Below are positions 1 through 7,129 of a DNA stretch of 15,697 bases, one piece after another. Made by a program: the position numbers and the translations under genes. Below the pieces are notes generated by a model that ran no database searches, was not told the DNA's origin, and was given only the letters and a program-made list of their open reading frames with translations. The first letter of the stretch is position 1. Each line of letters begins with the position of its first letter. The stretch is from Actinobacteria bacterium UBA5975 (lineage in GTDB: Bacteria > Actinomycetota > Actinomycetes > Nanopelagicales > Nanopelagicaceae), in assembly GCA_002430075.1 (NCBI GenBank), contig DJBN01000016.1, forward strand, positions 32,706-48,402. The letters are read 5' to 3'.

Positions 1-327
1 CAGGTTCTCTACGGTGTTCTTTCAACAATTCCATTCATCTACATCCTCTACGTACTCTTCTCAGAGCTAGGAAAGTCACTAGAGCGCCAGCCAGCTGGAG
101 TTGCAGAGACTGTAGGACGTTTGCGCCTGCTTCTCATTGCAACATGGGGCGTATACCCAATCGCGTACATCTTCAACATCGTTGGTGATGCTTCAGCATC
201 ATCATTCGTAGCTGTTCAGGTTGGTTACACACTTGCAGACATTCTTGCTAAGTGCGTATTCGGTCTTACAATTTTGAAGATCGCACGCATGAAGTCACAC
301 GCTGAAGGTATGCCAGCAGATCACTAA
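1..327 (+). CDS. Actinorhodopsin, C-terminal part (5' end outside window)
   Basis: This is the 3' end of a microbial rhodopsin gene, read in frame from base 1 to TAA at 325-327 (108 residues visible). Three hydrophobic segments match rhodopsin helices E, F and G: residues about 1-22 (YGVLSTIPFIYILYVLF), about 40-60 (RLLLIATWGVYPIAYIF) and about 69-95. The WGVYPIAY segment of helix F and the DILAKCVFG segment of helix G are typical of actinorhodopsins; K84 of the fragment is the expected retinal Schiff-base lysine. The family consists of light-driven outward proton pumps in the cytoplasmic membrane. The glycine in YGVLS of helix E may be the small residue that lets carotenoid antennae reach retinal in related pumps, but this is inference from memory. 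The proton-acceptor and donor residues of helix C lie upstream and cannot be judged. A strong terminator follows directly, so this is the last gene of its transcript. Confidence 0.93.
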   Translation, partial: QVLYGVLSTIPFIYILYVLFSELGKSLERQPAGVAETVGRLRLLLIATWGVYPIAYIFNIVGDASASSFVAVQVGYTLADILAKCVFGLTILKIARMKSHAEGMPADH

Positions 328-349
328 TAAAAAAAGTTAAAAAGGTTGA

Positions 350-376
350 GGGCGTCGGGAAACCGGCGCCCTTTTC
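350..376 (+). terminator. Intrinsic terminator of the actinorhodopsin gene
   Basis: A 9-bp stem (350-358 with 363-371, one G-U wobble) closes a GAAA tetraloop of the GNRA type and is followed by TTTT. It lies 22 bp after the rhodopsin stop codon. The strength and position fit a Rho-independent terminator that isolates a highly expressed gene. Confidence 0.9.
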
Positions 377-379
377 CCT

Positions 380-385
380 TACTAT
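380..385 (+). promoter_or_regulatory. Candidate -10 element (TACTAT) for a leaderless transcript
   Basis: TACTAT fits the actinobacterial TANNNT -10 pattern. Its last T is 7 nt before the A of the ATG at 392, so initiation at the usual distance would start on the start codon itself. No good -35 is visible; that region is the terminator stem. This is an inference from spacing only. Confidence 0.45.
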
Positions 386-391
386 CAAGGC

Positions 392-643
392 ATGAATATG
401 CAGCGAATTAATAATTTTCGTATGGGCTCCTATGCAGCTTTGGCGGTAGGCCTTATCAATCTTCGCTATCAAACAGGCAACAATGGTAATTTTATGAAGA
501 GCTTGGTTCTTATAATCCCCGGCGCACTTCTATTGGCAATTTCATTAACGGATCCAGGAAAGAAGTGGCTACAAACACAGACCGCCGCAGCGATTGCAAT
601 CACTGTCGGCGGCCTGCTTCTGGCCTATAGCTTCTTCGTATAG
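392..643 (+). CDS. Small hypothetical membrane protein
   Basis: I do not recognise this 83-residue protein. Two clear hydrophobic segments are visible, about residues 36-51 (SLVLIIPGALLLAISL) and about 65-83 (AIAITVGGLLLAYSFFV), separated by a short basic/polar loop (DPGKKWLQTQT); a weaker one lies near residues 14-21. It is probably an inner-membrane protein with two, perhaps three, helices. The start is uncertain. ATG 392 would suit a leaderless transcript because TACTAT ends 7 nt upstream. ATG 398 has AAGG 7 nt upstream as a possible ribosome site. ATG 494 would leave a neat 49-residue two-helix protein but has no visible ribosome site. The gene sits just after the actinorhodopsin terminator and converges on metY, so a functional link to the rhodopsin is not shown. 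Confidence 0.55.
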   Translation: MNMQRINNFRMGSYAALAVGLINLRYQTGNNGNFMKSLVLIIPGALLLAISLTDPGKKWLQTQTAAAIAITVGGLLLAYSFFV

Positions 644-682
644 CTTTCCAGTCGAGAAGTAGTTAAGAGAACTCTTAGGCTC

Positions 683-1996
683 TTATCCCTTTGACGCTTT
701 AAAGCCTGCTTCAAGATCTGCCTTGATATCAATAATATTTTCAAGGCCAAGACTTAGGCGAACAAGTCCTGGAGTAACGCCAGCTTCCAACTGTTCTTCA
801 GGAGAAAGCTGTGAGTGTGTGGTCGTAGCAGGGTGAATAACCAATGAACGGACATCACCAATATTTGCAACATGGCTAAAAAGTTCAAGTGATTCAACGA
901 ACTTCTTACCTGCTTCAACGCCGCCTTTGAGTTCAAAGGAGAGCACCGCGCCTGGTCCCTTAGGTGCGTACTTAGTTGCAAGTTCATACCAAGGAGATGA
1001 CTTGAGGGCCGCATAATTTACCTTTTCGACATCAGGGTGCGCTTCCAGGAATGTTGCAACAGCCTTGGTATTTTCGATATGGCGCTCAATACGAAGTGAA
1101 AGTGTTTCAAGTCCTTGCGCCAACAACCATGCGTTAAATGGAGAGACTGCAGCTCCGATATCACGAAGCAATTGCAGCCGAATCTTGAAGATGTAAGACA
1201 AGTTTGCACCGAATGCAGAACCTACGCCGAGCGCCTGTGAGAAGACCAGGCCGTGGTAACTAGGATCTGGTTTATTAAATCCCGGGAAGCGATCTTGGTG
1301 CTGTGCATAATCGAATTTACCAGCATCGATAATGGCGCCAACAACGGCGTTTCCATGGCCTGATAAGAACTTTGTTGCTGAGTGCACGACTACATCTGCA
1401 CCGAAATCAATTGGCTTAATCAGATATGGGGTTGCGACTGTGTTATCGACGATGAGCGGGACACCAACTGAGTGAGCAACATCAGCTATCGCCTTGATAT
1501 CCAATATTTCATTCTTCGGGTTTGCAATGGTCTCGCCAAAGAAAGCCTTGGTATTTGGCCTTACAGCCTTCTTCCAAGACTCTGGATCACTTGTATCCTC
1601 GACGAAAGTTACCTCGATGCCAAATTTAGGAAGGGTGTAATGGAATAAGTTATAAGTTCCGCCATACAGGCTTGGACTTGAGACAATGTGATCGCCAGCT
1701 TCTGCCACATTGAGTATTGCGAATGTTGTTGCTGCAGATCCAGATGCCAGAAGTAGCGCGGCTACTCCACCTTCAAGGGCTGCAAGACGTTGCTCAACAG
1801 CATCTTGAGTCGGATTCATGATGCGGGTATAGATATTTCCTAATTCAGCAAGACCAAAGAGATTTGCTGCATGTGTTGTATCGCGAAACTCGTATGCAGT
1901 TGTCTGATACAAAGGTAGCGCGCGCGCACCCGTTGTTGGATCAGCAGTTTGACCTGCATGAATTTGTAGCGTTTCAAAGGACCAGTTGTTAGACAT
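683..1996 (-). CDS. metY: O-acetylhomoserine sulfhydrylase (MetY), PLP-dependent
   Basis: The cytoplasmic enzyme joins O-acetylhomoserine with sulfide (or methanethiol) to give homocysteine (or methionine). The protein has 437 residues from ATG at 1996, the usual length for MetY and longer than MetB/MetC-type enzymes of about 380-400. It starts with the typical FETLQIHAGQ segment, and the Cys/Met-metabolism PLP signature SATKFLSGHG carries the Schiff-base lysine K209. The GNIYTRIMNPTQDAVEQRLA and ASGSAATTFA segments are also characteristic. I chose ATG 1996 because GGAG lies 6 nt upstream; the frame is open for 16 more codons, but that part is not family-like. A SAM-IV riboswitch lies upstream, so expression should fall when SAM is plentiful. 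No metX or other sulfur gene is adjacent. O-succinylhomoserine use cannot be excluded from sequence. Confidence 0.95.
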   Translation of the reverse strand: MSNNWSFETLQIHAGQTADPTTGARALPLYQTTAYEFRDTTHAANLFGLAELGNIYTRIMNPTQDAVEQRLAALEGGVAALLLASGSAATTFAILNVAEAGDHIVSSPSLYGGTYNLFHYTLPKFGIEVTFVEDTSDPESWKKAVRPNTKAFFGETIANPKNEILDIKAIADVAHSVGVPLIVDNTVATPYLIKPIDFGADVVVHSATKFLSGHGNAVVGAIIDAGKFDYAQHQDRFPGFNKPDPSYHGLVFSQALGVGSAFGANLSYIFKIRLQLLRDIGAAVSPFNAWLLAQGLETLSLRIERHIENTKAVATFLEAHPDVEKVNYAALKSSPWYELATKYAPKGPGAVLSFELKGGVEAGKKFVESLELFSHVANIGDVRSLVIHPATTTHSQLSPEEQLEAGVTPGLVRLSLGLENIIDIKADLEAGFKASKG

Positions 1997-2059
1997 GTGT
2001 TTCTCCATCGCAGTAGGTGCCAAGTAACCTTGTACGAGAAGCATTAAAGTAATGAGACT

Positions 2060-2164
2060 CGCGCTTGCCAGTTACCTGACCTGTTCGTCACCCGGAGCAC
2101 CCCACCGCGGTGGAGGGTTGCCGTCTACTAAGCCGGGGCTGAAACGTAGAACTCGTGAACAGGT
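2060..2164 (-). promoter_or_regulatory. SAM-IV-type riboswitch in the metY leader
   Basis: On the minus strand the region folds as a SAM-I-superfamily aptamer. P1 is an 8-bp helix (2157-2164 with 2079-2086). P2 begins with TCTAC/GTAGA and has an AGCC...GGCT tip. The core sequence CGGCAACCCTCC and the segment GGTGCTCCGGGTGAC are the conserved parts as I recall them for SAM-IV. Downstream of P1 there is a small CAG-GTAA-CTG hairpin, then CGCG (2060-2063), which can pair with the CGCG loop of P3 (2106-2109). That extra hairpin and 3' pseudoknot are what separates SAM-IV (or the related SAM-I/IV type) from SAM-I. It binds S-adenosylmethionine and represses methionine-synthesis genes, mainly in Actinobacteria. 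About 60 nt separate it from metY. No U-tract terminator is seen, so translational control is more likely: TTCTC (2036-2040) could pair with the GAGAA of the ribosome site (2001-2005). Confidence 0.92.
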
Positions 2165-2166
2165 AA

Positions 2167-2172
2167 ATAGTA
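2167..2172 (-). promoter_or_regulatory. Candidate -10 (TACTAT) for the metY riboswitch transcript
   Basis: On the minus strand TACTAT lies just before the first P1 base of the riboswitch, so a start about 7 nt downstream (near 2160) would begin at the aptamer edge. No convincing -35 is seen. The only other space for a promoter is the 33 bp between this leader and the preceding gene. Confidence 0.45.
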
Positions 2173-2197
2173 ACCCGAGATTGGCAAAAAAGAGAAA

Positions 2198-2530
2198 TTA
2201 ATTTCTGAAGGAGAGATCGGCCTTCTTCATCTCAGATACCAAGATGCGTATAGCGTTTGGTCCGATGCCATGGAGTTCCTTGATTGCATCGAGGGAAACC
2301 TTTCGTAGGTCACTTAAGGCAAAGAGGCCATCATCGATGAGAGCCCGACAAGCCGGAGCTCCTAAGCCAAGCTCAATCCATTGGCTTTCGACTTCACTAT
2401 AAGGATCTGGATTGGCCATGCTGCTTGTAAGAGATGAGTTGCTTGTAGCTTTCTCGGCTCGTCGTTGCGCTGCAGCCCTCATCGCTTCTGCGCGAAGTTT
2501 CTTCGCTTTTGCAGGCGATTGCTTAGCCAT
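2198..2530 (-). CDS. Helix-hairpin-helix protein, RNA polymerase alpha-CTD-like
   Basis: This is a 110-residue protein from ATG 2530. Residues 1-28 are a highly basic Ala/Lys/Arg helix (KAKKLRAEAM...QRRAEKA) and residues 29-45 a Ser/Asn-rich linker. Residues about 50-110 form a compact HhH domain with LGLGAPACRAL, a GLFALSDL strand-turn and the hairpin LHGIGPNAI (86-94), ending in LSF. The pattern matches the small DNA-binding family that resembles the RNA polymerase alpha C-terminal domain. A gapless hand alignment with E. coli alpha-CTD runs about 60 positions, but the alpha Arg265 position is Pro here. The role is unknown; nucleic-acid binding is inferred. The open frame runs back into tRNA-Leu, so the start must lie after it. 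ATG 2530 is 26 bp past the tRNA, with only a weak GAGAGA ribosome site; an internal ATG at residue 38 would give the HhH domain alone. Confidence 0.82.
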   Translation of the reverse strand: MAKQSPAKAKKLRAEAMRAAAQRRAEKATSNSSLTSSMANPDPYSEVESQWIELGLGAPACRALIDDGLFALSDLRKVSLDAIKELHGIGPNAIRILVSEMKKADLSFRN

Positions 2531-2556
2531 ATCTATTCTCTCTAGAACGTTACTTC

Positions 2557-2638
2557 TGGTGCGGGAGGCGGGACTTGAACCCGCACGCCGGAGCACAAGT
2601 TCCTAAGACTTGCGTGTCTGCCATTTCACCACTCCCGC
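2557..2638 (-). tRNA. tRNA-Leu, anticodon UAG, with encoded CCA
   Basis: The minus strand folds as a tRNA with acceptor GCGGGAG (2632-2638) pairing CTCCCGC (2561-2567), discriminator A and an encoded CCA (2557-2559). The anticodon stem CAAGT/ACTTG closes the loop CTTAGGA, giving anticodon TAG, so it reads CUA and probably other CUN leucine codons. The long variable region after the anticodon stem is that of a class II tRNA. The T arm is GCGGG-TTCAAGT-CCCGC. The helix-hairpin-helix gene follows 26 bp downstream and may share its transcript. Confidence 0.96.
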
Positions 2639-2654
2639 TGGAGTTGCATGCGAA

Positions 2655-2683
2655 AGATTACGCGTCTTTACGCATTGCAACAA
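2655..2683 (-). promoter_or_regulatory. Promoter of tRNA-Leu (TTGTTG-17-TAATCT)
   Basis: On the minus strand the -35-like TTGTTG (2678-2683) and the -10-like TAATCT (2655-2660) are 17 bp apart. The -10 ends 16 bp before the mature tRNA 5' end at 2638, leaving a short 5' leader for RNase P to remove. This was found by eye. Confidence 0.6.
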
Positions 2684-2708
2684 ATCCGTGCTCAAAGCTC
2701 TCTATGAG

Positions 2709-2736
2709 TTGAGAGTTACCTTCTCGAATGTATAAC
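2709..2736 (+). promoter_or_regulatory. Candidate sigma-70-type promoter for argS (TTGAGA-16-TATAAC)
   Basis: TTGAGA (2709-2714) and TATAAC (2731-2736) are separated by 16 bp and are near consensus. Initiation near 2743 would give a 5' UTR of about 100 nt before argS, although no Shine-Dalgarno sequence is seen there. It is back to back with the tRNA-Leu promoter, with 25 bp between the two -35 boxes. Confidence 0.55.
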
Positions 2737-2833
2737 TAAGCAGATTTCAAGATATTTCTCACCGTGCTCATCACCTGCAAAGGGCGAGTTTACGCAATGT
2801 AGATATGGTCGCCGACTCGAAGCTGCAAACAGG

Positions 2834-2839
2834 TAACCT
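2834..2839 (+). promoter_or_regulatory. Alternative -10 (TAACCT) for a leaderless argS transcript
   Basis: TAACCT fits TANNNT and its last T is 7 nt before the A of the argS ATG (2846), the spacing expected for transcription starting on the start codon. This would explain why argS has no ribosome-binding sequence. It competes with, or adds to, the promoter at 2709-2736. Confidence 0.45.
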
Positions 2840-2845
2840 TGCCTA

Positions 2846-4492
2846 ATGAGCTCGCTCGCAGATCAACTTTCAGCCGATATCCAGGCTGTAGTTGCCGACG
2901 CCTTTACTAGGGGTGAGATTCAAGGAGAAGTCCCTTCGGCCATCACGCTAGAGCGTCCCAAGAATCGCGACCATGGTGACTATGCGACCTCCATTGCCTT
3001 GCAACTAGCCAAGGCTGCAGGGCAGAACCCACGAGAGATCGCTGCAATTCTCCAAAAGGCGATTGCATCGATTGCCGGAGTAAGTAAGGTCGATATTGCA
3101 GGCCCTGGTTTCATTAACATCACTCTTGACCGCGCCAGCCAAGCTGAACTCGTGCGAATAATTTTGAGCAATAAATACGAATATGGTCGCGGTAACGGTC
3201 TTGCTGGCGTCACCATCAACCTTGAATTCATTAGCGCAAACCCAACGGGTCCTTTGCACTTAGGACATACGCGCTGGGCTGCAGTCGGAGATTCACTCGG
3301 TCGCGTACTGAGCGCTGCCGGAGCTGCTGTAACTCGCGAGTTCTATATCAATGACCGCGGTCGGCAGATGGATCTCTTCGGTCAATCGGTCCAGGCTGCA
3401 GCACAAGGAAAACCGATTCCCGAAGATGGTTATCAAGGAGATTACATTAATGATTTAGCAGCAGAAGTTGTCGCGGCAGATTCAAATATTTCAACAAGTG
3501 AAGAGTTTCGTGAAGCTGCCTATAAAGTGCAGTTGGCTCAGCAACAGAGCGTGCTTGAAACTTTTAATACCCACTTTGATATCTGGTTCTCTGAACGTTC
3601 GTTGCATGAATCTAAAGCGGTCGACCACGCGCTCGATAAATTGCGCTCACAAGGACATGTCTTTGAAGTAGATGGCGCGGTCTGGCTACGCACTACAGAT
3701 TTCGGTGATGATAAAGATCGCGTGATCGTAAAAGAAGATGGCGATCTCACCTACTTTGCATCTGATACCGCTTATTACATCAATAAGCGCGAACGCGGCT
3801 TTGATATCTGCATCTATATGTTGGGCGCAGATCACCATGGATATGTGAATCGCCTTAAAGCAACCGCGGCCTGCGCTGGAGATGACCCTGCCTATAACGT
3901 TGAAATTTTGATTGGTCAGCTTGTCAAAATTATGGAAGGTGGGGAAGAGCTCAAACTCTCAAAGAGAGCTGGCACCATAATCACTCTTGAAGAGCTGGTT
4001 GAAAAAGTTGGAGTCGATGCTGCGCGATATACCTTAATTCGCTATCCCGTTGATACGCCAATGGTGATGGATGTAGATGTATTACGCCGCAATAGCAATG
4101 AGAACCCTGTCTATTACGTGCAGTATGCACACGCGCGAATTGCTGCAGTACTTCGCAATACAGTAGAGCTTGGAATTGCATCAGGGCTCGAGTCATTTGA
4201 TCCATCACAACTCATTCACGATCGCGAAAATGAGTTATTAGGTGCACTTGCTGAATATCCGCGGGTGGTTGCAGGTGCTGCACAATTTCGCGAACCACAT
4301 CGCGTTGCTCGCTACCTTGAAGAACTTGCTGGGGTTTATCACGGCTTCTATGCAGATTGTCGAGTACTTCCGCTCGGAGATGAAGCTGTTGCTCCAATTC
4401 ATTCCGCCAGAGCGGCGCTCTGCGCAGCAACGATGCAGGTGCTTGCCAATGGCCTTGATTTACTCGGCGTAAGCGCACCGGAGAGAATGTAG
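2846..4492 (+). CDS. argS: Arginyl-tRNA synthetase
   Basis: This class I synthetase charges tRNA-Arg with arginine in the cytoplasm. The protein has 548 residues, normal for bacterial ArgRS. The N-terminal ArgRS-specific tRNA-binding domain covers about residues 1-100, including RPKNRDHGDYATSIALQLAK. The catalytic HIGH motif is HLGH at 138-141, within NPTGPLHLGHTRWA. The KMSKS equivalent is KLSKR at 370-374. The C-terminal helical anticodon-binding domain covers about 430-548 (NPVYYVQYAHAR at its start). The start gives the expected N-terminus; there is no Shine-Dalgarno sequence, and a leaderless start is plausible. It heads a tight plus-strand run: lysA starts 2 bp after the stop, the usual actinobacterial argS-lysA pairing. 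Confidence 0.98.
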   Translation: MSSLADQLSADIQAVVADAFTRGEIQGEVPSAITLERPKNRDHGDYATSIALQLAKAAGQNPREIAAILQKAIASIAGVSKVDIAGPGFINITLDRASQAELVRIILSNKYEYGRGNGLAGVTINLEFISANPTGPLHLGHTRWAAVGDSLGRVLSAAGAAVTREFYINDRGRQMDLFGQSVQAAAQGKPIPEDGYQGDYINDLAAEVVAADSNISTSEEFREAAYKVQLAQQQSVLETFNTHFDIWFSERSLHESKAVDHALDKLRSQGHVFEVDGAVWLRTTDFGDDKDRVIVKEDGDLTYFASDTAYYINKRERGFDICIYMLGADHHGYVNRLKATAACAGDDPAYNVEILIGQLVKIMEGGEELKLSKRAGTIITLEELVEKVGVDAARYTLIRYPVDTPMVMDVDVLRRNSNENPVYYVQYAHARIAAVLRNTVELGIASGLESFDPSQLIHDRENELLGALAEYPRVVAGAAQFREPHRVARYLEELAGVYHGFYADCRVLPLGDEAVAPIHSARAALCAATMQVLANGLDLLGVSAPERM

Positions 4493-4494
4493 CC

Positions 4495-5829
4495 ATGGCT
4501 CAAACTAATCTCATGTGGTCGAAGAATTCATCTTTCGAAGGTGGGGTACTTAGCCTTGCGGGTATTCCAGCTGCGCAACTCGCGAAAGATTTCGGAACCC
4601 CAACATTTTTCCTCGACGAGGATGCATTCCGCTCGCGCGCACTTTCATGGCAGATCAGTCTTAACGATGAATTCGAAGATAGCGCGGGAACTATTTACTA
4701 TGCTGCGAAATCCTTTATTTGTACTGCTGTTGCTCAATGGATTGCAGAAATTGGGATCGGAATAGATGTCTGCACTGGGGGAGAACTCGCCGTGGCTCTT
4801 GCAGGCGGAATCAAACCTTCAAAGATTGAATTACATGGAAATAATAAGTCAGTAAGTGAAATAGATAGAGCAGTTTCTGTTGGCGTTAAAACGATCGTGA
4901 TGGATTCACTCTTTGAAATCGAAAGAGTTGCAGCCGCTGCGAAGAAGCACGGCATACGCCAAGGGGTCATGCTCCGCTTAACACCTGGGATCGAAGCACA
5001 CACACATGAAAAGATTTCAACGGCGCACGAAGATGTAAAATTTGGATTCTCTATCGCATCCGGTGCAGCAACCGCTGCAGCCGCTGCAGTTGCTGCTCAT
5101 CCCGAGCTAGAACTTCGCGGCGTTCATTGCCATATTGGTTCACAAATCTTTGGTTCAGATGCACATGAAGAAGCAACAGATCGACTCCTTGCTTTTATGG
5201 CCGAATATCGCGACGCATATAAAACAGAGCTTGCAGAGCTAGATCTTGGTGGTGGATTTGGAATTGCCTATATAGATGGAGATATCACGGTCGAACCATC
5301 TGATGTATTGCCAGCCATTCGTGCTGCGGTTGTCGCTGCATGTAAGAAATACAACCTTGCTATTCCAACTGTCTCCTTTGAGCCAGGCCGAAATATTGTT
5401 GGTCCAACCATGTTTACCTTGTATGAAGTTGGAACAGTAAAAGATGTTGTCATTGATGGCGGAGTGGTCAGGAAATATGTCTCAGTAGATGGTGGAATGA
5501 GCGATAACGCCCGTACTGCTCTCTATGACGCCGAATACACAGCGATCATTGCTCAACGAACGTCACAAGCACCACTTGCTCTCACAAGGCTTGTTGGTAA
5601 GCATTGTGAAACTGGTGACATTATTATTAATGAGATCCAGATGGCTTCAGATGTTGTTCCTGGCGATCTCATTGCAACTCCTGCAACAGGTGCATATGGG
5701 CGCAGTATGGCGAGTAATTACAATCACGTCCCAAAGCCACCTGTCGTAGCTGTAAAAGATGGAAAAGCACGCGTAATTGTGCGGCGTGAAAATGAGGCAG
5801 ATCTGCTTGCCCTTGATGTGAAAGAATAG
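4495..5829 (+). CDS. lysA: Diaminopimelate decarboxylase
   Basis: This PLP enzyme converts meso-diaminopimelate to L-lysine and CO2, the last step of lysine synthesis. The protein has 444 residues, a normal length. The PLP-binding lysine is K72 in YYAAKSF. The alanine-racemase-like barrel shows HCHIGSQ (211-217), the phosphate-binding GGGFG (252-256) and EPGR (296-299). The C-terminal beta domain carries C371 in CETGD, the catalytic cysteine motif, and ends with GAYGRSMASNYN, typical of LysA. The ribosome site GGAGAG (4480-4485) lies inside the end of argS, 9 nt before the ATG. The 2-bp gap indicates co-transcription and likely translational coupling with argS. Four bases follow before hom. 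Confidence 0.98.
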   Translation: MAQTNLMWSKNSSFEGGVLSLAGIPAAQLAKDFGTPTFFLDEDAFRSRALSWQISLNDEFEDSAGTIYYAAKSFICTAVAQWIAEIGIGIDVCTGGELAVALAGGIKPSKIELHGNNKSVSEIDRAVSVGVKTIVMDSLFEIERVAAAAKKHGIRQGVMLRLTPGIEAHTHEKISTAHEDVKFGFSIASGAATAAAAAVAAHPELELRGVHCHIGSQIFGSDAHEEATDRLLAFMAEYRDAYKTELAELDLGGGFGIAYIDGDITVEPSDVLPAIRAAVVAACKKYNLAIPTVSFEPGRNIVGPTMFTLYEVGTVKDVVIDGGVVRKYVSVDGGMSDNARTALYDAEYTAIIAQRTSQAPLALTRLVGKHCETGDIIINEIQMASDVVPGDLIATPATGAYGRSMASNYNHVPKPPVVAVKDGKARVIVRRENEADLLALDVKE

Positions 5830-5833
5830 GCGG

Positions 5834-7129
5834 ATGAGCCCTGCAGATAAAGTAGTTCGCGTCGGCATGCTCGGCTGCGGCGTTGTAGGTAGCGAAGTTG
5901 CGCGCTTACTCCTTCAAGATACTGCCGAACTCTCAACCCGTGCAGGTGTAAAAATTGAACTATCTCGTATTGCAGTTCGGACCCTGAAACCTTATCCAGG
6001 TTTAGACCCTGCACTCTTTACTACAGATCCATTTTCAATTGTTAATGACCCAAATATTGATTTGATTGTTGAGGTCATGGGTGGAATCGAACCTGCGCGC
6101 GAACTAGCAATGATCGCCATTGATAATCATAAATCGATAGTGACTGCAAATAAGGCCTTGCTTGCTAGCCACGGAGCAGATTTATTTACTGCAGCGTATG
6201 CAAAAGGTGAAGATATTTATTATGAAGCATCTGTAGCTGGTGCAATTCCAATCATTCGTCCTCTTCGAGATTCACTGGCTGGCGATTTTGTCATTCGTCT
6301 GATGGGAATAGTTAACGGAACTACGAACTACATTCTTACAAAAATGCATGAAGATAATCGTGAATTTGCAGATGTTCTTAAAGAAGCGCAAGAGCTTGGG
6401 TATGCAGAGGCTGACCCAACTGCCGATATCGAAGGCTTTGACGCAGCAGCTAAGGCTGCCATTCTCTCTGGCCTGGCATTCCATACTCGCGTGAGTGTGG
6501 AAGATGTATATCGCGAAGGTATTTCGCAGGTAACACTTGAAGATGTTTCAATTGCGAAATCGATGAATCACGTCATCAAACTTCTTGCCATTGCAGAATT
6601 AACACCAGCAGATGAAATTTCTGTCCGTGTTCATCCCGTGATGATTGAAAAGAGCCATCCTCTGGCATCAGTTCGTGATGCATTTAATGCTGTATTCGTA
6701 GAAGCACAATCTGCTGGACCTTTGATGTTCTACGGTCGTGGCGCGGGTGGTGCCCCAACCGCGTCAGCCATACTGGGCGACATAGTCGCTGTTTCACGAC
6801 ATATTGCCCTCAATTCCATTGGCCAGCGCGAAACTGATTATGCAGATCGAAATATTGCACCTATTGAAACAACAAGAACTAAATTCCTTATCCGCCTCGA
6901 AGTAGAAGATAAGTCAGGTGTTTTGGCTGCGATTGCCAAGGTCTTTGCTGATCAAGGCGTTTCAATTCAAACTGTAGATCAGAATGGTCGCAATCAAGAT
7001 GCTGAACTCATTATCGTCACGCACTTAGCAACTGAAGGTGAACTCAAGGCAACAGTTGAAGCGCTTAAGAAGATGGCTATGGTGACAAAGATTTCTAGCG
7101 TCATTCGCGTTGAAGGAGCCATCTCGTAA
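5834..7129 (+). CDS. hom: Homoserine dehydrogenase with C-terminal ACT domain
   Basis: The enzyme reduces aspartate semialdehyde to homoserine with NAD(P)H, the branch point to threonine and methionine. The protein has 431 residues. The Rossmann motif GCGVVG is at 14-19. The catalytic domain includes [14 protein letters not shown] (GTTNY at 162-166) and [18 protein letters not shown], the family signature. An ACT domain (about 350-427, [20 protein letters not shown]) suggests feedback control by threonine, as known for monofunctional actinobacterial Hom. The start has no clear ribosome site; lysA ends 4 bp upstream, so coupling is likely. The stop overlaps the thrC start by one base (TAATG). 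No aspartokinase is fused or adjacent. Confidence 0.98.
   Translation: MSPADKVVRVGMLGCGVVGSEVARLLLQDTAELSTRAGVKIELSRIAVRTLKPYPGLDPALFTTDPFSIVNDPNIDLIVEVMGGIEPARELAMIAIDNHKSIVTANKALLASHGADLFTAAYAKGEDIYYEASVAGAIPIIRPLRDSLAGDFVIRLMGIVNGTTNYILTKMHEDNREFADVLKEAQELGYAEADPTADIEGFDAAAKAAILSGLAFHTRVSVEDVYREGISQVTLEDVSIAKSMNHVIKLLAIAELTPADEISVRVHPVMIEKSHPLASVRDAFNAVFVEAQSAGPLMFYGRGAGGAPTASAILGDIVAVSRHIALNSIGQRETDYADRNIAPIETTRTKFLIRLEVEDKSGVLAAIAKVFADQGVSIQTVDQNGRNQDAELIIVTHLATEGELKATVEALKKMAMVTKISSVIRVEGAIS

Noticed and set aside
663..676. Inverted repeat TAAGAG-AA-CTCTTA as a metY terminator
   Set aside because: The loop would be only 2 nt and no T-tract follows on the minus strand, so support is too weak to annotate it.
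1997..2044. N-terminal extension of MetY by 16 residues (ATG 2044)
   Set aside because: The extra residues are not family-like, there is a clear GGAG site 6 nt before ATG 1996, and the extension would overlap the leader structure of the riboswitch platform.
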